Shown here one piece after another: positions 18,203-28,200 of a stretch of DNA of 64,000 bases. The notes below the pieces were generated by a model. It was not told the DNA's origin, made no database searches, and worked only from the letters and a program-made list of their open reading frames with translations. A program made the translations under genes and the position numbers. How positions within the stretch are numbered: position 1 is the stretch's first letter; every line of letters begins with the position of its first letter. This DNA is from Saezia sanguinis (lineage in GTDB: Bacteria > Pseudomonadota > Gammaproteobacteria > Burkholderiales > Burkholderiaceae_C): NCBI RefSeq assembly GCF_003991585.1, contig NZ_PQSP01000003.1, positions 62,001 through 126,000 on the forward strand, read 5' to 3'.

Positions 18203-19303
18203 TCAGGTCGCTGTTTTACGGTAAAACAGCGCATACGCCGCGCTCAGCGTTACGCCGGAAATCAGCACCATCGGCCACAGCAGCGGCCAGACCTGTGCGA
18301 AAGTGAAATATTTCAGAAAAATACCTTGAGATGCCTGAATGAAATACGTCAGAGGATTGCACTGGCTGATGGCGTACAAAATCGGCGGCATGTTATCAGT
18401 AGGCGCAAAGAAACCGGATAGGGTAATAGATGGCACCATGAAGCAGAACACCCCCAGAAACGCCTGCTGCTGCGTGGCACAAAATGACGAAATAAACAGC
18501 CCGACTCCGACCAGTGCCAGCGCATAACAGAACATGGCCAGCACCAGCAACAACCAGTTGCCGCTCATAGGCACCTGGTAAAAAACCACGGCACACAATG
18601 CACCGACAAGCCCCTGCCCCATACCCACCAGAATACCGGGGATGATTTTGCCCATCATGATGTAGCCGGTGGTCAACGGTGTGACCAGTAACTGGTCAAA
18701 CGTGCCCTCTTCCCGCTCACGCGCCAACGACAGCGCCGTCACAATCAACGCCCCCACCGTAGACAGAATCGCCACGAGACTGGAGAGCACAAACCACTGG
18801 TATTCCAGGTTCGGGTTGTAGGCGTAACGCACCGCCAGTGTGGCCAGCGGTTTTTGCGGCGAAACCTCCTGCGCATAACTCTGCACAATATCCTGCGCAT
18901 AGCTGAAAGCAATCTGCGCGCTGTTGGATCGTCTGCCGTCAATCAGCGCCTGTATCTGCGCTGGCTGACCGGTTGCAATCTTGCGCGAAAAATCCTGCGG
19001 AAACCTGATCACCAATGCCACCTGCTGGGTGTCAATGGCCTGTTGCAGCGTGGTTTCGTCATAAATCATCAGCACTTTGGGAAAAGCGCTGGCCGCACTC
19101 AGCCGCTGAATCAGCTCCACCGATGCGGCCCCACGGTCTTCGTTATAAATGCCCAGTGTGCTGTTTTTCACTTCCAGCGTCATTGCAAACGGAAACACCA
19201 GCAACTGCATCAGCACCGGCATGATCAGTAACTGGCGGCTTTGCGGGCTGCGCCACAACTGCTGCAGTTCTTTAATGACCAGAATCCAGATACGTGCCCA
19301 CAT
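18203..19303 (-). CDS. ABC-2 type exporter permease, YbhR-like
   Basis: Second permease of a four-gene exporter operon. The 366-residue protein has an N-terminal helix after LQQLWRSPQSRQLLIMPVLMQLLVFPFAMTLEV, a large outside domain (about residues 40-170) and five more helices at the C-terminus, with the family motif ALSLAREREEGTFDQLLVTPLTTGYIMMGKIIPGI in the cytosolic loop. This layout matches YbhR/YhhJ. It starts 6 bases after the stop of the first permease. The last codons and stop lie in a 23-base palindrome (18209-18231). Confidence 0.9.
   Translation of the reverse strand: MWARIWILVIKELQQLWRSPQSRQLLIMPVLMQLLVFPFAMTLEVKNSTLGIYNEDRGAASVELIQRLSAASAFPKVLMIYDETTLQQAIDTQQVALVIRFPQDFSRKIATGQPAQIQALIDGRRSNSAQIAFSYAQDIVQSYAQEVSPQKPLATLAVRYAYNPNLEYQWFVLSSLVAILSTVGALIVTALSLAREREEGTFDQLLVTPLTTGYIMMGKIIPGILVGMGQGLVGALCAVVFYQVPMSGNWLLLVLAMFCYALALVGVGLFISSFCATQQQAFLGVFCFMVPSITLSGFFAPTDNMPPILYAISQCNPLTYFIQASQGIFLKYFTFAQVWPLLWPMVLISGVTLSAAYALFYRKTAT
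18209..18231. repeat. Perfect 23-base palindrome at the 3' end of the exporter operon
   Basis: CGCTGTTTTAC (18209-18219), a single central base and GTAAAACAGCG (18221-18231). It covers the last codons of the YbhR-like gene. There is no T tract, so it is not a standard terminator, though it could protect the mRNA 3' end or bind a dimeric protein. Confidence 0.6.
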
Positions 19304-19309
19304 GATTTG

Positions 19310-20503
19310 TCACCTGTCCAGCCGTCGCCGCATTTTGAGCGCTGTCAGCCCGAGCCAGAAAATGGCCGAAAACACCAGAAACAGCGTATTGAGCCCAATG
19401 ACAGCCCAGATTTCACCGGCCTGAAATACCGTTTGCAGGATAGATACAAAATACCGCGCCGGAATGACGTAGGTGATCCATTGCACCACCTGCGGCATGC
19501 TGGCAATTTCAAACATAAAACCCGAGAGCATCACCGCCGGCAAAAAAGCCGCATTCAGCGCTGCCTGCGCTGCGTTGAACTGTTCACGGGTAATGGCCGA
19601 TATCAGCAACCCCATGCCCAGTGCGCTGCCCAGAAAAAGGCTGCCCGTCACGCACAATACCAACAAAGAGCCCTGTAGCGGCACATTCATCAGGCCTGTG
19701 GCCATGGCAATACAGATCAGCATCGCCAGCATCCCCAGCAGGTAATAGGGAATCACTTTGGAGAGCAGCAGTTCCAGTTTGGTCACCGGTGTGGCCAGCA
19801 GCGCTTCCATCGTGCCACGCTCCCATTCGCGGGCAATCACCATCGATGTCAGCAGCGTGCCAATGATGGTCATGATGACCGATATGGCTCCCGGAATCAG
19901 GAAATTGTGGCTATCCGTAGTCGGGTTAAACCAGTAACGTACCACCGGGTCAATGCTGATGGCCAGTTTTTCTCCGGCATCCTGTAACGTGGCCTGTTGC
20001 CAGGTCAGCCAGGCCCCTTGCGCATAACTGACAACAAAATTCGCCGTATTGGGCTGTGAACCATCAGCCAGCACCTGAATTACCGCCTGCCCCGATCCTT
20101 GCTCCACTTTTTCAGAAAAATCGGCAGGCACCACCAGCATCCCGTAAACCTTGCCCTCGTCCATCATCGCCTGCATCTGCATACGCGAGTACCCTACAGT
20201 AGCCTCCATATAAGGCGATGCCGCCACCGCAGCCACAAACCGCCGCGCATGCATGCCGTTATCTTCAACCACCACACCCACGCGCAGCCGGTTGGAATCC
20301 AGACTGATGCCAAAACCAAAAATCACTATCAGCATAATCGGCAAAACCACCGCAATGGCAATGCTGCTGGGGTCGCGCACAATCTGCAGCATTTCTTTCC
20401 AGCACAGAGCCCTGAGTCTGCGCCATGAGAAATGATCATGACGATTCTGCGCTGTGGGCAGCGCCTTTTCATCAGCAGAAGGAGGCATACCGTGATCGCT
20501 CAT
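19310..20503 (-). CDS. ABC-2 type exporter permease, YbhS-like
   Basis: First permease of the operon, 397 residues. After a cytosolic N-terminus (RRLRALCWKEMLQIVRDPSSIAIAVVLPIMLIVIFGFGISLD, start of the first helix) comes an outside domain (about residues 65-195), then five helices. The cytosolic motif VIAREWERGTMEALLATPVTKLELLLSKVIPYYLLG is the ABC-2 permease signature. Its start overlaps the ATPase stop by four bases (ATGA), showing translational coupling. Pairs with the YbhR-like permease to form the membrane channel. Confidence 0.92.
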   Translation of the reverse strand: MSDHGMPPSADEKALPTAQNRHDHFSWRRLRALCWKEMLQIVRDPSSIAIAVVLPIMLIVIFGFGISLDSNRLRVGVVVEDNGMHARRFVAAVAASPYMEATVGYSRMQMQAMMDEGKVYGMLVVPADFSEKVEQGSGQAVIQVLADGSQPNTANFVVSYAQGAWLTWQQATLQDAGEKLAISIDPVVRYWFNPTTDSHNFLIPGAISVIMTIIGTLLTSMVIAREWERGTMEALLATPVTKLELLLSKVIPYYLLGMLAMLICIAMATGLMNVPLQGSLLVLCVTGSLFLGSALGMGLLISAITREQFNAAQAALNAAFLPAVMLSGFMFEIASMPQVVQWITYVIPARYFVSILQTVFQAGEIWAVIGLNTLFLVFSAIFWLGLTALKMRRRLDR

Positions 20504-22317
20504 GCCGCCTGCTCCTGCTGGTTTGCTGCATTCTGCTGCTCTTTGCGCATGATCAGATCAACAAACGCATCTTCCATCGTCGGGTCAGGCAAATCCGCTG
20601 AGGCAATCTGGCGTTTGAGCTCATCGGTGGGACCAATAGCAATTGCCTGACCCTGGTAAATCAGCGCAATCCGGTCGCAATATTCGGCCTCATCCATGAA
20701 GTGCGTGGTCACCAGCACCGTTACGCCCTTGTCCACCAGCCCGTTGATATGGCCCCAGAACTCACGGCGCGTTACCGGGTCGACACCGGAAGTGGGCTCA
20801 TCCAGAAAAAGCAGTTGCGGTTCATGCATCAAAGCACACGCCAGCGCCAGCCGCTGTTTAAAACCCAATGGCAAGTCACCGGTTTTAGCGTGCAAATAAT
20901 TTTTCAGCGCAAAACAACTGACCATTTCCGCCATGCGCTCCTGCCGCTCGGCGCCCCGCAGGCCATAAATGCCTGAGAAAAAAGCCAGGTTCTGCTGCAC
21001 GCTCAGGTTGCTGTACAAAGAGAATTTCTGCGCCATATAACCCAGCCGCTGTCGTGCCTGCGCCGCGCTTTTGCGCAGGTCCACCCCCATTACCCTGGCC
21101 TGCCCTTCGCTGATAGGCAGCAGCCCGCAGAGCATTTTGAAGGTGGTTGATTTGCCCGCCCCATTCGGGCCGATCAGCCCAAAAATCTCTCCTTTGCGCA
21201 CCTTGAATGTGACATGGTCGGTCGCCACAAAACTGCCAAACCGGCGTGTCAGGTTGTTCACTTCAATGACTGCATAAGGGTCGACATTGGCAGGCAGCTC
21301 CACCTGCGGCATGTGCTGGGCCAGCACCGAGACTTCATGCGGCCCCCCGCCCAGCATGTCAATGAACGCATCTTCCAGCCGTGGCGTCACTTCCTGAATG
21401 ACCGCATGCTCACCGGCCTGAATTTCCTGCAGGTCAGGCTGCTGATGCTGTTTTTTCATCACCAGGCGAACACTGGAACCCTGAATCACTCCGTCGACCA
21501 CATCGGGCAGCAACAATGCACGCTGCAGCACATGGCGACGGTTGCCATCGATTTTCTGCACCTGTATGCAGCGGCCCTGCATGGTCGCCACAACGTCTTT
21601 GGGCGGCCCGTTGAACATAACCTTGCCAAGGTTCATCAAGCACAGGTCGTCACACAGTTCCGCCTCATCCAGATAGGCGGTGGCCCACACCACTGCCATG
21701 CCCTGGCTCGCCAGGTCGCTCACCATTTTCCACAGCTCGCGCCGGGAAATCGGGTCCACCCCAACGCCAGGCTCATCCAGCAGCAATACCTGCGGCCGCC
21801 CCAGCAGTGTGCAGGCCAGCCCGAGCTTTTGCTTCATGCCGCCAGAGAGCTTGCCTGCCATGCGGGTGGTAAAGCGTTTGAGGTCGGTCATTGTCAGCAG
21901 CCGCTCAAACTGCTGATCCCGCGCGGCACCTGTGACATTGCGCAAGTCGGCATACAGGCGCAGGTTCTCAATGACGCTCAGGTCTTCATACAAACCGAAC
22001 TTCTGCGGCATATAACCAACGCGCCAGTGCAGGTCATTCATCTGCTTAACCGGGTCCACCCCAGCCACCTGCAATTTGCCTTCAGTTGCCACCAGCAACC
22101 CGGCCATGATGCGCATCAGCGTACTTTTACCGGCACCATCGGGGCCGGCCAGCCCGGTGATCACACCCGCACGTATGCGCAGATTGATATCATGCAGCGC
22201 ATCTTCCAGCTTGGGGTCAAAGCTGTGCCTGAGCCCCTCAATCACAATGGCATCTGACAGCCCCGGCTGATTGACAGGCTGGGCTGGCTGGGCAGAGGGC
22301 TGCATGTTTCCTGCCAT
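20500..22317 (-). CDS. Fused double ABC ATPase of a multidrug exporter, YbhF-like
   Basis: A 605-residue protein carrying two complete nucleotide-binding domains. Domain 1 (about residues 20-245): Walker A AGPDGAGKST, signature KLSGGMKQKLGLACTL, Walker B VLLLDEPGVGVDP. Domain 2 (about 345-585): Walker A GPNGAGKST, a variant signature DLPLGFKQRLALACAL, Walker B LLFLDEPTSGVDP and H-loop VTTHFMDEAEYCD. Such fusions energise the YbhSR/YhhJ-type exporters. It follows the adaptor stop directly (22318). A double ATPase with two permeases and an adaptor makes a complete pump apart from an outer-membrane channel. Confidence 0.94.
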   Translation of the reverse strand: MAGNMQPSAQPAQPVNQPGLSDAIVIEGLRHSFDPKLEDALHDINLRIRAGVITGLAGPDGAGKSTLMRIMAGLLVATEGKLQVAGVDPVKQMNDLHWRVGYMPQKFGLYEDLSVIENLRLYADLRNVTGAARDQQFERLLTMTDLKRFTTRMAGKLSGGMKQKLGLACTLLGRPQVLLLDEPGVGVDPISRRELWKMVSDLASQGMAVVWATAYLDEAELCDDLCLMNLGKVMFNGPPKDVVATMQGRCIQVQKIDGNRRHVLQRALLLPDVVDGVIQGSSVRLVMKKQHQQPDLQEIQAGEHAVIQEVTPRLEDAFIDMLGGGPHEVSVLAQHMPQVELPANVDPYAVIEVNNLTRRFGSFVATDHVTFKVRKGEIFGLIGPNGAGKSTTFKMLCGLLPISEGQARVMGVDLRKSAAQARQRLGYMAQKFSLYSNLSVQQNLAFFSGIYGLRGAERQERMAEMVSCFALKNYLHAKTGDLPLGFKQRLALACALMHEPQLLFLDEPTSGVDPVTRREFWGHINGLVDKGVTVLVTTHFMDEAEYCDRIALIYQGQAIAIGPTDELKRQIASADLPDPTMEDAFVDLIMRKEQQNAANQQEQAA

Positions 22318-23322
22318 TTAAGATGATGCATCTGCCGCCAATTTCACCGTTACCGGCATCCCCTGGCGCAAACCTTGATCAGGGTTGCGCACCACCACAC
22401 GGATGCGGTACACCAGGCCGGTACGTAAATCCTGCGTCTGCACCTGTTTGGGTGTGAATTCAGCGGTAGGTGAAACAAAGCCGATCACGCCCTCATAGGT
22501 TTTACCATCCGGGCTATCGGTATAAATCACCACGGCAGTCCCCGGCGCCACACGCCCCAGGTCAGGTTCTTCCACATAAGCACGCACCCACACCGGGTCA
22601 TTGAGCGACAGGGTGAACGCCGTGGTGCCTGCCGACACCATCGAACCGACCTCCACCGCACGAGTAATGATCACGCCGGTAGAAGGTGCGGTTAACTGCG
22701 CGTCTTCTAGCTGCAACCGGGCTGTTGCCACGGCCGCACGGGCCTGCTCGGCCTGGGCACGGGCCTGCTCCACCTCTTCTATTCTGTAGCCACGGCTCAG
22801 CGCCTCATAATTCTGCCGTGCGGCTTCCACCTGCCCTGCCGCCTGATCGCGTGCAGCACGGGCATCATCCAGTGTACTGGCCGGAATCGCCCCGGTACCC
22901 GCCAATTGCTGCTGGCGTGCCAGCATTTTCTGCGCGTTCACCAACTGTGCCTGCTGGGTTTGCAGCTGTGCACGGGCTTGGGCAATGTCTTCCTGCCGGT
23001 AACCGGCAGTCATCAGCGCCAGATTGGCTTCAGCCGCGGTCAGGTTGGCCTGTGCCTGGTCCAATGCGTTTTGCAGCGGTTCTGCGTCAATCACCGCCAG
23101 CAACTGCCCGGGCTGGCCAATCACATCGCCCTCATCCACCAGCACTTCCTTGACACGACCGCCTACCCGGAATGCCAGATTCGCCTGGCGTATATCCACA
23201 TTACCGCTGAGCACCAGCGTGGCATGGCGCGGCGATATGTCATTGCGGTAAACATACACCAACACCGCCACAACCACCAGTGCGGCAACCAGCCCGATAA
23301 TCACACCCCGATATTTACGCAT
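22318..23322 (-). CDS. HlyD-family periplasmic adaptor, YbhG-like
   Basis: First gene of the exporter operon, 334 residues. One N-terminal anchor (about residues 7-27), a biotinyl-lipoyl half (LVDEGDVIGQPGQLLAVIDAEPLQ), a long heptad-rich alanine/glutamine coiled coil (about residues 75-200) and a second lipoyl half (LTAPSTGVIITRAVEVGSMVSAGT) plus barrel domains ending GLRQGMPVTVKLAAD. This is the pattern of the YbhG/YhiI adaptors of ABC-2 exporters. No TetR regulator gene is next to it, unlike the E. coli ybh cluster. Confidence 0.92.
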   Translation of the reverse strand: MRKYRGVIIGLVAALVVVAVLVYVYRNDISPRHATLVLSGNVDIRQANLAFRVGGRVKEVLVDEGDVIGQPGQLLAVIDAEPLQNALDQAQANLTAAEANLALMTAGYRQEDIAQARAQLQTQQAQLVNAQKMLARQQQLAGTGAIPASTLDDARAARDQAAGQVEAARQNYEALSRGYRIEEVEQARAQAEQARAAVATARLQLEDAQLTAPSTGVIITRAVEVGSMVSAGTTAFTLSLNDPVWVRAYVEEPDLGRVAPGTAVVIYTDSPDGKTYEGVIGFVSPTAEFTPKQVQTQDLRTGLVYRIRVVVRNPDQGLRQGMPVTVKLAADASS

Positions 23323-23363
23323 CTGATCTCTTCCTGCGTTTTAAATCCCACGGCACTGTCTGT

Positions 23364-24821
23364 TCATTCTTCTTCAACCAGTGAATGCGCATAATCATAA
23401 ACCGCTTCCAAAACCTGCATATCGCGCATGGCCTGTTCATCTTCCCGCTCTTCACGCTCCATGCTCAGCGCATCAATCTGATCCTGCACCTGTGCAATGG
23501 TACGGCTTGCGCCTGCACCGTTCAGCAGCCGCCCCATACAGTGCTGATGCCAACCCTGTTTTTCCTCCGCTGACAATGTCTCAGGGTAATTGCGGGCGCG
23601 GTAACGCCATACCAGTTCCATCAGCCGCTCATCGTCAAACCCCAGGCGTTCAGCCGCCAGTTCCTGCGGCGTCATCTGCCTGACGCGTTGCAGGCGGCGC
23701 CGGTCTTCATCGCCCAGAAAGCCGCCATACAAATCACCATCCACATCGGGCTGCGGCATTGAAGCATCGCGTGCATACACTTCAGCCCAGATCGCGCTCA
23801 TATCAGGCAGTTCTTGTGCTTTGAGCGCATGTGCCATCGCCTGCGCCACATCAATTCCCCAGCGTTCTGCCATTTGCGGGCTGAGCGTTTTCAGGTGGCT
23901 GATCACTATGGGTGATTTGTTCAGGTGCACGCCTTTGATCGGCAGGCGTGTCACCCCTTCAGGCAGGTCATCTGTCCGGGTAAACAGCCGGGCACGAATT
24001 TCCTCGCTGTTCAGTCCCACCAGTTCAGAAGGGTCGGCACTCAAATCCCACGCCAGCAATTCATTGCGGTTGACCGGGTGCGTGGCCAGCGGCCACATGA
24101 TCGCCATGCAACCGCGCTCAGGCGAAAACATGCCTGAAATATGCAGAAAAGGCCGGGCGCTGTCCTGCGTTACCGGCAAGCGCAGTTCCTGCGCCACACG
24201 GTCTTTACGCCGCAAGGCCAGGCAGAAATCAAACAGCTTAGGTTGCTTTTCACGCACCAGCCGTGCCAGCGCAATGGTGGCCCGCACATCCGACAAGGCA
24301 TCATGCGCACTTTCATGCGACAAGCCATTGGCAGCGCTTAAATGCTCCAGCTTGAAGCTGGTCATGCCATCGGCATTGACCGGCCATTCAATGCCATCAG
24401 GCCGCAAGGCATAGGCGGTGCGAACCACATCCAGCAGATCCCAACGCCCGCAACCGTTCTGCCATTCCCGTGCATAAGGGTCGATCAGGTTGCGCCAGAA
24501 CATGAAACGCGTCACCTCGTCATCAAACCGGATGGTGTTATAGCCCACCCCGATGGTGCCGGATGCCGCCAGTTCTTTTTCAATGCGTGCGGCAAACTGG
24601 TATTCAGGCAGGCCGTGTTCCAGACAATGCTGCGGCGTAATGCCGGTGATCAGGCACGACACCGGGTCCGGCAGATAATCCGGCGCAGGCCGGCAGTACA
24701 GCATGAGCGGCTCGCCAATTTCGTTGAGCTGTTCATCGGTACGGATGGCGGCAAACTGTGCCGGCCTATCCTGCCTGGGATTGATACCGAAGGTTTCATA
24801 ATCGTGCCATAAAAAAGTCAT
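23364..24821 (-). CDS. sbcB: Exodeoxyribonuclease I
   Basis: A 485-residue 3'-5' single-strand DNA exonuclease acting in recombination and mismatch repair. The DEDDh active site is visible: FLWHDYETFGINPRQDRPAQFA (first D/E), GVGYNTIRFDDEVTRFMFWRNL, and SAHDALSDVRATIALARLV with the catalytic His and Asp. The later region has the ExoI SH3-like and helical extension (KGVHLNKSPIV, MAERWGIDV, and LMELVWRYRARNYPETLSAEE). Length matches E. coli ExoI. It lies 41 bases upstream of the exporter operon on the same strand, so they may share a transcript. Confidence 0.95.
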   Translation of the reverse strand: MTFLWHDYETFGINPRQDRPAQFAAIRTDEQLNEIGEPLMLYCRPAPDYLPDPVSCLITGITPQHCLEHGLPEYQFAARIEKELAASGTIGVGYNTIRFDDEVTRFMFWRNLIDPYAREWQNGCGRWDLLDVVRTAYALRPDGIEWPVNADGMTSFKLEHLSAANGLSHESAHDALSDVRATIALARLVREKQPKLFDFCLALRRKDRVAQELRLPVTQDSARPFLHISGMFSPERGCMAIMWPLATHPVNRNELLAWDLSADPSELVGLNSEEIRARLFTRTDDLPEGVTRLPIKGVHLNKSPIVISHLKTLSPQMAERWGIDVAQAMAHALKAQELPDMSAIWAEVYARDASMPQPDVDGDLYGGFLGDEDRRRLQRVRQMTPQELAAERLGFDDERLMELVWRYRARNYPETLSAEEKQGWHQHCMGRLLNGAGASRTIAQVQDQIDALSMEREEREDEQAMRDMQVLEAVYDYAHSLVEEE

Positions 24822-25276
24822 TATCTATTTGCCTTGTCAATCAGATATTTGAATTCTCAAAGAGCTTCTATCCAAAACCGCCATTCAAGCTCGCCCCGTC
24901 ACTATATGGATTATCCGTCACTCAGGTGTTGCCCCTGTTTAAATGCCTCTGTCAGCCATAACGCCCAAGGTTATTCGGCCAGAAATATCTCCAATGGATA
25001 CCCTGAGTATATTAATCAGATACTTTTCAGAAATAGGCTTCCAGAATTCCCACCCAAAATGACAATGCATTCACCAGGGCGTGTTAACCCCTCTCAGAAA
25101 GGAAATGCTTGATGTACACCACTGAACATGCCAGATTCACAATGCCTGCGAAACCAGGTTACAAAAAAGCAACCCTTGTTGCAGAAAAATCGCATCCGTA
25201 AAACCCCTATACCGTATCGGTTCTTTTTCACCCCACTTTTTCATAGAATAACTTCATTATCAAGGTAAAACAGGTC
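24822..25276. other. 455-base intergenic region before the giant activase gene
   Basis: The gap lies between divergent genes sbcB (minus) and the activase (plus), so it must hold two promoters. The repeat TTTGA-ATTC-TCAAA (24848-24861) lies near the sbcB start; its arms do not have FNR spacing. TAGAAT at about 25243 could be a -10 element for the activase, without a convincing -35. No gene is seen; a 92-codon open frame here has no recognisable content. Confidence 0.4.
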
Positions 25277-28200
25277 ATGTCATTTCAAGATACTTTCCCC
25301 TCTGCGCTAACACACCCCCTGCGTATCGGTGTTGATATTGGTTCAACCACGGTCAAAGTGGTTGTGATCGATTCGGGCTGCCATATCCTTTACAAGACCT
25401 ATACCCGCCACCTCTCCGAAGTAAGGGCAACCGTTCTGCGCTGTATTCAGGAACTGCACCATGCCCAGATCATCTCGGCACTGGAGCCTGTGGCGCTGGT
25501 CATCACAGGTTCCGGGGGGATGGATATTGCCCAGATGGTCGGCTGCCAATTCACCCAGGAAGTCATTGCCTGCGCCAAAGCGGTAGAAACATTGATTCCC
25601 CAGACCGATGTCTGCATTGAGCTTGGCGGTGAGGATGCCAAAATCACCTTTTTCACCAACGGCATTGAACAACGCATGAACGGCTCGTGCGCCGGCGGTA
25701 CAGGCGCCTTCATTGACCAGATGGCCAGCCTTCTGCAGACAGACGCCACCGGCCTGAATGAACTGGCCCAAAAAGCCAAAAACCTCTATCCGATTGCCGC
25801 GCGCTGTGGCGTTTTTGCCAAAACCGACGTGCAACCCCTGCTTAATGAGGGCGTTGCCAAAGAAGACATTGCCCTGTCCATTTTCCAGGCGGTGGCACAC
25901 CAGAGCATCAGCGGCCTGGCCTGCGGACGCAAGATCAGAGGCAAAGTGGCATTCCTCGGCGGCCCGCTGAACTTTTTGCCGGAACTGCAAAAACGTTTTG
26001 TGCAAACCCTGCAACTACAACCTGAAGATATTGTCAAACCGGACAACAGCGAACTGTTTGTCGCCTTAGGCGCTGCGCTGCACGGCAAACCGGAAGCCGC
26101 CGTTTCATTCCAGGAAATGCTGGCCGGCTTTGAGAAAATGCGGGCACAGCAGCAAAACGACCTGCGCACACTGCGCCCCCTGTTTCTCGATGAACAGGAA
26201 CGCCAGGACTTCACGGCACGTCATAGCGATGCATGTGCCAAACGCGCTGATCTGTCCACTTACAGCGGCAATGCCTTTTTGGGTATCGACTGCGGCTCCA
26301 CCACCACCAAAGCTGCACTGATCGGCGAGAACCACGAGCTGCTTTACAGCTACTACGGCAGCAATGAAGGCGAACCGCTTAAAGTGGTTGCAGCCATTCT
26401 GGAAAAAATATATGCTTCGCTGCCCCCCACCGCCACCATTGCGGCCTCATCCGTCACAGGCTACGGCGAGGCGCTGATCAAAGAGGCCTATAAGCTCGAT
26501 TTTTCCGAGGTGGAAACCATTGCCCACTACAAAGCGGCCAACCACTTTTTGCCTGGCGTGGACTTTATTCTGGATATCGGCGGGCAGGACATGAAGTGCC
26601 TGCGGGTGAAGGATGGTGTCATTGACAACATTCTGCTCAATGAGGCCTGCTCCTCGGGCTGCGGTTCGTTTCTGGAAACCTTTGCCAAATCGGCGCAGAT
26701 GCCGATTATCGACTTTGCGCAGGCAGCACTGACCTCGCAGGCTCCTGCCGATCTGGGCTCACGCTGTACCGTGTTCATGAATTCCAGCGTGAAGCAGGCC
26801 CAGAAAGAAGGCGCCAGCGTGGCCGATATTTCGGCCGGCCTGTCTTATGCCGTGATCAAAAATGCACTGATCAAAGTCATCAAAATCAAAGGCCCGCAAG
26901 ACCTGGGGCAAAAAGTCATCGTCCAAGGCGGCACTTTTTATAACGATGCGGTGCTGCGTGCTTTTGAACTGGTTTCGGAACGCCACGCTGTGCGCCCCGA
27001 TATTGCCGGGCTGATGGGGGCCTTTGGATCGGCCATCATTGCCAAAGAACGCTGGCAAGGCGCCGAAGAAAGCACCATGCTGAGCCTGCAGGCCATCAAC
27101 GAACTTTCGGTCAAGCATGCCATGGTGCGCTGTAAAGTATGCGAAAACACCTGTGCCATGACCGTCAACCGTTTTTCCGACGGGCGCAAGTTCATCACCG
27201 GCAACCGGTGTGAACGCGGCCTGGGCAGCAAGCATGCCAGCAGCGGCAATCTGCCGGATTTGTATGCGTACAAGTATGAGCGGGTGTTCAATTACACACC
27301 GCTGGAACAACCCACACGCGGCACCATCGGCATTCCGCGCGTACTCAATATGTACGAGAACTATCCGCTGTGGTTCACATTCCTGACCGAGCTCGGATTC
27401 CGGGTTGTGCTGTCATCTCCCTCTTCCAAATCACTGATGGAACAGGGGCTCGACACCCTGCCATCAGACTCCATGTGTTATCCGGCCAAGCTCGCCAACG
27501 GGCATATTGTGGACCTGGTCAACCAGGGAGTTCCAACCATTTTCTATCCGTGTGTCCCTTACGAATTCAAAGAGTTTACCGACAGCCACAATAACTTTAA
27601 CTGCCCGATTGTGACGTCCTACCCGGAGCTGATCCGCAACAACATCGACCTGCTGAAAGAAAAGAACATTCATTTTATCCAGCCGTTCCTGTCGCTGGAA
27701 AACAAGGACAAACTCGCCAAACGCCTGGTGGATATTTTCAAACCCATGGGCATTACCGGCAAAGAAATCAAGCAGGCTTTGTCTGCTGCCTGGGCTGAAC
27801 AGGAAAACTACCGCCAAGACGTGCAGCAAAAAGGGGAAGAGGCCCTGGCCTATCTGGAACAAAACGGCATCCATGGCATTGTGCTCTCGGGCCGCCCCTA
27901 CCATATGGACCCGGAAATTCACCACGGCATTCCGCAGGTCATCACAGGCCTGGGCATGGCGGTGCTCTCGGATGACTCCATTGCCCACCTGTCCAAAGAA
28001 ATGGACACCCCGTTACGGGTGATCGACCAATGGACTTACCATGGCCGCGTCTACCGGGCTGCCAGTCAGGTTGCCAAAGCGAAAAACCTGGATTTCATCC
28101 AACTGAACTCGTTTGGCTGCGGGCTGGATTCGGTCGTGACCGAGCAGGCCCAGGAGATGCTGGAGCCGGCAGGCAAAATCTACACGGCCATTAAAATTGA

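Noticed and set aside
21214-22257. A 347-codon plus-strand frame across the double ATPase gene
   Set aside because: It is antisense to intact Walker and signature motifs, His/Gln-rich and without ribosome site or family pattern.
24848-24861. TTTGA-ATTC-TCAAA as an FNR site near sbcB
   Set aside because: FNR needs TTGAT-N4-ATCAA; the spacing and inner bases do not fit.
24834-25112. A 92-codon frame upstream of the giant activase
   Set aside because: Composition (Ser, Asn, Pro, scattered Cys) and lack of ribosome site suggest chance.
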